Positions 58,845 to 64,000 of a DNA stretch of 64,000 bases are shown in pieces. The stretch comes from JACVRW01 sp963739095 (GTDB taxonomy: Bacteria > Actinomycetota > Thermoleophilia > Solirubrobacterales > Thermoleophilaceae), in assembly GCA_963739095.1 (NCBI GenBank), contig CAVTZF010000023.1:62001-126000 (forward strand), in the 5' to 3' direction. Within the stretch, counting starts at the first letter, position 1. Each line of letters starts with the position of its first letter. Under the pieces are notes generated by a model. The model did not search any database. It was not told the DNA's origin and saw only the letters and a program-made list of their open reading frames with translations. Position numbers and translations under genes: made by a program.

Positions 58845-59857
58845 TCCACCTGCGGATCGTGGCGCCGGAGGACGTCGCGCACCAGGCGCTCGAGCTCCTC
58901 ACGGCGGCGCCATCCGTTCTCAACGTCGTGCACCTGCACGGCGTCGCGACGAAGCCCGCCGGCGACGTGATCCTCTGCGACGTCGCCCGCGAGGACGCCA
59001 GCGTGATCCTCGGCGACCTCAAGGAGCTCGAGATGCACAAGCGCGGCTCGATCGCCGTCGAGCACATCGACACGTCGATTTCCGACGCGGCGGTCGCCGC
59101 CGAGAAGGCCGCGTCCGGGCTGCCGTCGGACGCCGTCGTCTGGGAGGAGGTCGAGGCACGCACCTCAGAGGACACCGAGCTGTCGTTCAGCTTCGTCCTC
59201 TTCATGATCGCCGCGATGCAGATCGCGGCCGTCGGGATCATCCTCGACCAGCCGGTCCTGATCGTCGGCGCGATGGTGGTCGGGCCCAGAGTTCGGGCCG
59301 CTGGCGGGGTTGTGCGTCGCGCTCGTGAACCTGCAGGCCGGCCTCGCCCGGCGCTCACTGACGGCGCTCGCCGTCGGCTTCCCGGTCGGGATCCGGCGGC
59401 GCTGCTACGACGCTGATCATGATCGCCGGATCGACGTCTTCCCCGATGACTTCTCACAGGCGTCCACCCGTTCACCCAGTTCATCTCCGAACCCGGACTT
59501 CCTCAGCTTCTTCGTGGCGTTCGTGGCGGGCGGCGGGAGTGCTGTCGCTCACCTCGGCCAAGTCGGGCGCGCTCGTCGGCGTGCTGATCTCGGTGACGAC
59601 GATCCCGGCCGCGTCCAACATCGGCGTGGCGACCGCCTACGGCGAGTGGAGCGACGCCGGCGGCGCTGCGCTCCAGCTCGGCGCTCAACCTGAGCGGGAT
59701 CGTCGCCGCCGGGGTGCTCACGCTCTACGTGCAGAGGCGCTGCTACGTGATCCGCCGCCGTAAGCACCTGAGGGAGCCGGCGCGCAGCGCGGCCGGCCTG
59801 CCGCTCGGCCACAGCGCGCGCAAGGCGCACCATTCCCGGGAGCCGGGAGGTCGCTAG
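58841..59857 (+). pseudogene. DUF389-family membrane protein, disrupted by multiple frameshifts
   Basis: The first 148 codons encode a normal DUF389 N-terminus (HLRIVAPEDVAHQALELL ... SFVLFMIAAMQIAAVGIILD, VGAMVVGP). The frame then breaks near 59287, and the rest of the family sequence is readable only by changing frame at least six times: FGPLAGLCVALVNLQAG, TTLIMIAGST, VFPDDFSQ, VHPFTQFISEP, PDFLSFFVAFVAG, VLSLTSAKSGALVGVLISVT and GIVAAGVLTLYVQRR. It ends at TAG 59855-59857, in CTAG with the next gene. Both single-base gains and losses are needed. A dead gene or a badly sequenced stretch. Confidence 0.8.
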
Positions 59858-60966
59858 AGCGACGCCCAGATGTCGATCTTCGTGCGCACGCGGCCGATCA
59901 CCTCGTCGGTGAACTCGGTGGTGCTGGCGTGGCCCCCCAGGTCCGGCGTCCGAACGCCGGTCGCGGTGGCCTCGAGCACCGACTCGTAGATCGCGCGCGA
60001 GGCCGCGTCGGCGCCCTCGTGGCCGAGGGTGGAGGCGTAGTGAAGGACGGCTGCGGTGGCGAGGATCATCGCCATCGGGTTGGCGATGTCCTTGCCGAGC
60101 AGCGCCGGCGCAGTCCCGTGCGGCGCCTCCGCCATCACGGCGCTCGGCTCGTAGTCCTCGTCGAAGGCCAGCAGCACGGACTCGGCGCCGGCGATCGAGC
60201 CGAACATCGGCATCACAAGGTCGGAGAGGCAGTCGCCGTCGCGGTTCAGCGCGGGGATCACGAGCGGCGCGTCCGCCGCGCCCGAGATCAGGCCGGCGTA
60301 GGTGGCGTCGATCAGGACGGGGCTGTAGGGCACCTCGGGATGGCGCTCGGAGGCCTCGTCCATCTCCTCCTTGAGCATGCCCTCGTAGACCGGGCTGACC
60401 GTCCACTTGGGGCCGCCGTAGACGCGCCCGTGGATGCGCGCGGCGGTCCGGAAGCTGTACTCGGCGACGGCCCGGCAGACGCTGCGCGTGATCCGCTCGG
60501 TCCGGTAGGCGACCTCGTCCCCGTCCTCCTCCGCGCGCCACTGCTTGGCGCCGTAGGCGTCTCCGACCGCCATGCGCACGACGGCGATCGGGTAGTGGAC
60601 GCCCGCCACGGGCGTGACGCCGGGGATGCGCCGGCCCGTGCGGATGATGACCTTGCCGTCGATCGCCTCGCGCAGCAGGCGGTTCGGGCTGCCGACGTCG
60701 TCGGCGCCCTCGGGCGTGACCGTGGCCGCCTTGATGCCGAAGCGCGCCTCCCGCAGCGCCGCGGCGGCGCTCGCGACAACCTCGTTGGAGGTCTTGCGCC
60801 GGTTCTCGAGAGACAGGTCGTAGTGCTCGAGCTCGACCGGGACCTTCGTCACCCCCGGATCGAGAACCCGGAGCGCCTGCTCGAGCAGCTCCTGGCCGGT
60901 CTCGTCCCCCTCCAGCACCACGATGCGAAGCGTCTCCGCCTGCGAGCGATCATCATCCTTCGCCAT
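59854..60966 (-). CDS. Isocitrate/isopropylmalate-family dehydrogenase (probably isocitrate dehydrogenase)
   Basis: NAD(P)-dependent beta-decarboxylating dehydrogenase. 370 residues: VLEGDETGQELLEQ at the N-terminus, the substrate-Arg region (IIRTGRRIPGV, AYRTERITRSVCRAVAEYSF), the metal site ALNRDGDCLSDLVMPMFG, and APHGTAPALLGKDIANPMA, which fits isocitrate rather than isopropylmalate enzymes; leuB is elsewhere in the window. ATG 60966 has TAGATT (60980-60975) 8 bases upstream and overlaps the start codon of the divergent gene. Confidence 0.85.
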   Translation of the reverse strand: MAKDDDRSQAETLRIVVLEGDETGQELLEQALRVLDPGVTKVPVELEHYDLSLENRRKTSNEVVASAAAALREARFGIKAATVTPEGADDVGSPNRLLREAIDGKVIIRTGRRIPGVTPVAGVHYPIAVVRMAVGDAYGAKQWRAEEDGDEVAYRTERITRSVCRAVAEYSFRTAARIHGRVYGGPKWTVSPVYEGMLKEEMDEASERHPEVPYSPVLIDATYAGLISGAADAPLVIPALNRDGDCLSDLVMPMFGSIAGAESVLLAFDEDYEPSAVMAEAPHGTAPALLGKDIANPMAMILATAAVLHYASTLGHEGADAASRAIYESVLEATATGVRTPDLGGHASTTEFTDEVIGRVRTKIDIWASL

Positions 60967-61306
60967 GGCGGGGCAATCTACCGAGAGCTGCTCCTGGTGC
61001 GGCGACGCGATCGAGCGGTCGGACGGCTGGCGCGCCCAGGAGGTTCCCGGCGCCCGCCGAGCGGCCTTCTGCCGGCTGGAGCACGTCGTGCCCTGGTCCA
61101 TCCAGGGCGCCCACTGGGACGCCGGGGAGATCGAGGAGCCGAGCGGCGTGCTGGGCGATCCCGGCGAGTGTGCCCATTGCGGTGCCGCGCTCGGGGATGT
61201 CCACGTCGTGCTGGTGCGCCACCGCGGCGAGCACCGCATCCCCGACGCGTTCTGCTCGGCCGATCACATGGCGGAGTGGGCGAAGGCGGGGGGTAGGTGG
61301 CGCTAG
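60965..61306 (+). CDS. Small double zinc-binding (treble-clef-like) protein
   Basis: 113 residues with two similar metal sites: CSWCG (near 9-13) with CRLEH (near 36-40), and CAHCG with CSADH near the C-terminus. Each is CxxC plus CxxxH, as in small zinc-finger or FCS/treble-clef modules. Function unknown. Its ATG overlaps the ATG of the dehydrogenase on the other strand inside CATG. No -10 box or ribosome site is obvious for it, so a different start cannot be excluded. Confidence 0.7.
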   Translation: MAGQSTESCSWCGDAIERSDGWRAQEVPGARRAAFCRLEHVVPWSIQGAHWDAGEIEEPSGVLGDPGECAHCGAALGDVHVVLVRHRGEHRIPDAFCSADHMAEWAKAGGRWR

Positions 61307-61320
61307 GCGGCCGCCACGTA

Positions 61321-61893
61321 TTACTCCCGCGGGCCCAGCCCCAGCTCGTCCGCGCGCTCGTCCATCGCCGCAATGACGAAGGCCACGTGCTCGTCGAAGT
61401 CGACGCCTAGCTCCTCGGCGCCCTCGCGGACCTCGTCGCGGTTGACGCCGGCGGCGAAGCTCGGCTGCTTCAGCTTCTTCTTGACGGACTTCGGGGTCAT
61501 CCCGTGGATGCCGTCGGGGCGCACGTACGAGCAGGCGGCGACGAAGCCGGACAGCTCGTCGACCGCGTAGAGCGTCTTCGCCATGCGCGACTCGCGCGGC
61601 ACGCCCAAGAAGGTCGCGTGGCCGGCCACGGCGTCGATCAGCTCCTGGGGGTAGTCGAGTTCCTCGAACAGCTCGAGCGCCTTGCGCGGATGGCCGTCGT
61701 CGAGGTTCGGGTAGCGCTCGTAGTCGAGGTCGTGCAAGAGGCCGGCGACCCCCCAGAGCTCTTCGTCCTCGCCCCACTCGCGCGCGTAGGCACGCATCGC
61801 CGTCTCCACGCCGAGCATGTGCTTGCGCAGGGAATCTGACTCGGTCCACTCGCAGACGAGCTGCCAGGCTTCTTCACGGGTCGGCTGGGCCAT
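61321..61893 (-). CDS. HD-domain hydrolase
   Basis: 190 residues. Metal-binding set of the HD superfamily: LRKHMLGVETAM, AGLLHDLDYERYP (HD pair), DAVAGHATFLG, and AVDELSGFV. The layout, HD plus DExSGF, matches small HD/HDIG-type hydrolases of unknown substrate. TACCCT (61907-61902) ends 8 bases before the ATG. Convergent with the zinc-binding protein gene at a 14-base gap. Confidence 0.85.
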   Translation of the reverse strand: MAQPTREEAWQLVCEWTESDSLRKHMLGVETAMRAYAREWGEDEELWGVAGLLHDLDYERYPNLDDGHPRKALELFEELDYPQELIDAVAGHATFLGVPRESRMAKTLYAVDELSGFVAACSYVRPDGIHGMTPKSVKKKLKQPSFAAGVNRDEVREGAEELGVDFDEHVAFVIAAMDERADELGLGPRE

Positions 61894-61992
61894 GGCGGGG
61901 CAGGGTATCCAGCCGGCGTCCCGAACTCGCTCCAGATGGCCTTCGATACCCTTGCCCGGCCCGTAGAGCTCTTCCCCCGAACCGATCCCCGC

Positions 61993-63294
61993 ATGGAGAA
62001 GTTCATCATCGAGGGCGGCGCTCCCTTAGCCGGGACCGTCGTGCCCGCCGGAAACAAGAATGCCGCGTTGCCTGTGCTCGCTGCGTCGCTCCTGACGCGC
62101 GACGAGGTCGTGCTGCGCAACATCCCGCGGATCCGCGACGTCGAGGCGATGCTCGAGCTGCTGCGACGGCTCGATGTGCAGGTCGAGTGGCGCGACGAGA
62201 ACGTCGTCGCGATCCGGGCCGACCAGGTCACCCACACCGACGTCGACCGCGAGTGGGCCGAGCGCATCCGCGCCTCCTTCCTGCTCGCGGGCCCGCTGCT
62301 GGCGCGCTTCGGCCGCGCCGACATGCCGCCCCCCGGCGGCGACGTGATCGGCCGCCGCCGCCTCGATCCGCACCTCGACGCCTTCCGGGCGCTCGGCGCC
62401 GATGTCGCCTTCGACCGCTCCTACGTGCACGTGCACGCGCCCGATGGCCTGCATGCCTGCGACTTCTTCATGGACGAGCCGTCGGTGATGGCGACCGAGA
62501 ACGCGCTGATGGCCGCCGCGCTGACGCCCGGCTCGACGGTGATCCACAACGCCGCCGCCGAGCCCCACGTTCAGGACCTCGCGCGCCTCCTGATGCAGAT
62601 GGGCGTGCGCATGGAGGGGATCGGCTCGAACCTCATGATCGTCCACGGCCAGGAGGAGCTCGGCGGGGCCGACTACGCGATCGGGCCCGACTACATCGAA
62701 ATCGGCTCCTTCATCGCGCTGGCCGCATGCACCGGCGGCGAGATGCGCATCCGGGACTGCGTGCCCGAGGACCTGCGCATGACGAAGCTCGCCTTCGAGC
62801 GGCTCGGCTGCCGGATCGAGTACGACGGCAGCGACGTCGTCGTGCCGCCGGGACAGCAGCTCAGGATCAAGTCGGACGAGGGCGATGCCGTTTCGAAGAT
62901 CGAGGACGGCCCCTGGCCGGCCTTCCCCGCGGACCTGACCAGCATCGCGCTCGCGATGGCGACCCAGGCCGAGGGGCTCATCCTGATCCACGAGAAGATG
63001 TTCGAGAACCGCCTGTTCTTCGTGGACAAGCTGGTCTCGATGGGGGCTCGGGTGATCGTCTGCGACCCGCACCGCGCGGTCGTCAGCGGCCCGAGTCGTC
63101 TTCACGGTGAGCGCATGGAGAGCCCGGACATCCGCGCGGGCATGGCGATGCTCATCGCCGCGCTGTGCGCCGAGGGCACGTCCGAGATCGGCAACATCCG
63201 CCAGATCGACCGCGGCTACGAGCGGATTGACGAGCGGCTGCGGACGCTCGGGGCGCGCATCGAGCGCGTCGCTTCCGAGCGCGTGCCTGCCTAG
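61993..63294 (+). CDS. murA: UDP-N-acetylglucosamine 1-carboxyvinyltransferase (MurA)
   Basis: Transfers enolpyruvate to UDP-GlcNAc, the first committed peptidoglycan step. 433 residues of the EPSP-synthase fold: MEKFIIEGG start, GNKNAALPVLAASLL with catalytic Lys, and MAMATQAEG. In the active-site loop the usual PGGC reads PGGD (PPPGGDVIG): Asp replaces the Cys that fosfomycin alkylates, so intrinsic fosfomycin insensitivity is expected. An upstream in-frame ATG at 61936 exists; 61993 gives the canonical start. hisZ follows after 12 bases. Confidence 0.92.
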   Translation: MEKFIIEGGAPLAGTVVPAGNKNAALPVLAASLLTRDEVVLRNIPRIRDVEAMLELLRRLDVQVEWRDENVVAIRADQVTHTDVDREWAERIRASFLLAGPLLARFGRADMPPPGGDVIGRRRLDPHLDAFRALGADVAFDRSYVHVHAPDGLHACDFFMDEPSVMATENALMAAALTPGSTVIHNAAAEPHVQDLARLLMQMGVRMEGIGSNLMIVHGQEELGGADYAIGPDYIEIGSFIALAACTGGEMRIRDCVPEDLRMTKLAFERLGCRIEYDGSDVVVPPGQQLRIKSDEGDAVSKIEDGPWPAFPADLTSIALAMATQAEGLILIHEKMFENRLFFVDKLVSMGARVIVCDPHRAVVSGPSRLHGERMESPDIRAGMAMLIAALCAEGTSEIGNIRQIDRGYERIDERLRTLGARIERVASERVPA

Positions 63295-63306
63295 AAGGGC
63301 GGCCTC

Positions 63307-64000
63307 ATGACGTACCCCATCCCTCCGGGCACCCGTGACGTGCTGCCCGAGGAGATGCGCGAGCTGCGGGCCATCGGCGACCGCATGCGCGAGACCTTCG
63401 AGGCCGCCGGCTACGGCGAGATCCACACTCCCGCGCTCGAATACGAGGAGGTGCTGCGGCTCGGCGACGCGAGTGCCGCCGGTGCCCGCTACCGCACCTT
63501 CGACGAGCAGGGCGAGATCCTCGCGCTGCGCTCGGACATGACGATCCCGATCGCGCGCGTCGTGGCGACCCGCTACGAGGACGCCGAGCCGCCCCTCCGC
63601 TTCAGCTACTCGAGCCGTGCCTGGCGCGCGACCGACCGCGGCGTCGGTGAGCCGCGTGAGTTCCTGCAGGCGGGCATCGAGCTGATCGGCACGCCGGGGG
63701 CCGAGGCCGAGGCGGAGGTGATGGCGCTCACGATCGCGGCACTCGATGCCGCGGGGCTGCGGCGGCACCGCATCGGCGTCGGCGACGGGTCGCTCTACCG
63801 GCGCCTCCTGCACGCGCTCGACGTCCCGCCCGAGGCCCACCTACCGCTGCTCGAGACGCTCTCGCGGCGCGACCTGGTCGGGCTCGAGATGCGCGTCGCC
63901 GAGCTTGGGTTGGGGGAGAGCGATCGTGAGCTGCTCGTCCGGCTGCCCGAGCTGCGCGGCGGGCCGGACGTGCTCGAGCGCGCAGATGGTCCCGTGGCGG
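63307..64000 (+). CDS. hisZ: ATP phosphoribosyltransferase regulatory subunit HisZ (3' end beyond window)
   Basis: Catalytically inactive histidyl-tRNA-synthetase-like partner that activates the short form of HisG at the first step of histidine synthesis. 231 residues are visible: PPGTRDVLPEEM, the motif-2-like region RSDMTIPIARVVA and RFSYSSRAWRAT, and GVGEPREFLQAGIELIG. The frame is open to the last base, so the C-terminus is missing. It lies 12 bases after murA, and hisG would be expected just downstream. HisZ is preferred over HisS because the HisS-specific histidine-binding motifs are not seen in the visible part. Confidence 0.85.
   Translation, partial: MTYPIPPGTRDVLPEEMRELRAIGDRMRETFEAAGYGEIHTPALEYEEVLRLGDASAAGARYRTFDEQGEILALRSDMTIPIARVVATRYEDAEPPLRFSYSSRAWRATDRGVGEPREFLQAGIELIGTPGAEAEAEVMALTIAALDAAGLRRHRIGVGDGSLYRRLLHALDVPPEAHLPLLETLSRRDLVGLEMRVAELGLGESDRELLVRLPELRGGPDVLERADGPVA

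Noticed and set aside
62026..63840. 604-codon minus-strand open frame opposite murA and hisZ
   Set aside because: Both plus-strand genes are clear family members; the antisense frame has shadow composition.

Overview
The window is about 64 kb of very GC-rich bacterial chromosome. It looks like an Actinomycetota genome, probably a deep-branching class such as Thermoleophilia. The evidence is a strong G/C third-codon bias, many GTG and TTG starts, tight 4-base gene overlaps, a complete menaquinone (MK) pathway, an rrn operon with no tRNA in its 16S-23S spacer, and many transcription units whose start codon lies only 6-10 bases after a TAnnnT -10 box (leaderless mRNAs). The class-level placement is inference; the 16S gene in the window would settle it.

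Layout. 1-11 kb: two small membrane proteins, ilvB and a frameshifted ilvN, then a complete but strand-alternating menaquinone block (menF, menD, menH, menC-menA-menB, menE). 11-16 kb: ilvC overlapping menE, a proline-rich membrane protein, a class V aminotransferase and serA. 16-23.5 kb: exported proteins (FG-GAP repeat, ScyD-like beta-propeller, an unknown secreted protein), a flavin/F420 PPOX-fold protein, a Tat-exported cyclase and a 700-residue orphan. 23.4-25.8 kb: cystathionine beta-synthase and cystathionine gamma-synthase/lyase. 25.9-29.9 kb: the most unusual region. Two degenerate serine-recombinase-like proteins, one cytoplasmic and one membrane-tethered behind a signal peptide, bracket two ferritin-like proteins and an L,D-transpeptidase, and a related 35-bp sequence follows each recombinase-like gene. 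30-45 kb: a quinone oxidoreductase, then a leucine-rich leader peptide with leuA, a maleylacetate-reductase-like gene, a fatty acid desaturase, an SDR, a lipoprotein, an XRE-cupin regulator, and a compact operon leuC-leuD-methyltransferase-enoyl-CoA hydratase-leuB-ilvE-cimA-DegT aminotransferase. 45-51.5 kb: a GNAT acetyltransferase, argH, mpg, a class A penicillin-binding protein and tyrS. 51.5-56.9 kb: one 16S-23S-5S operon with perfect or near-perfect processing stems and a terminator. 57-64 kb: small proteins, a hotdog thioesterase, a DUF389 gene broken by many frameshifts, an isocitrate/isopropylmalate-type dehydrogenase, a zinc-binding protein, an HD-domain protein, murA, and hisZ running off the end.

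How the genes work together. The window holds most branched-chain amino acid steps: ilvBN, ilvC, leuA, leuCD, leuB, ilvE, plus cimA, which feeds isoleucine synthesis from pyruvate. ilvD is absent. It also holds every menaquinone step from chorismate to demethylmenaquinone, except that the DHNA-CoA thioesterase is only a candidate and the final methyltransferase is missing. The leu genes appear to be controlled by a ribosome-mediated leader peptide upstream of leuA.

Window-wide patterns worth attention: at least 18 start codons with a TAnnnT box just upstream; six of twelve convergent gene pairs overlapping by exactly the 4 bases CTAG (both genes ending in TAG); and two divergent pairs whose ATG start codons overlap in one CATG. 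All calls come from reading the sequence; no database search was run.
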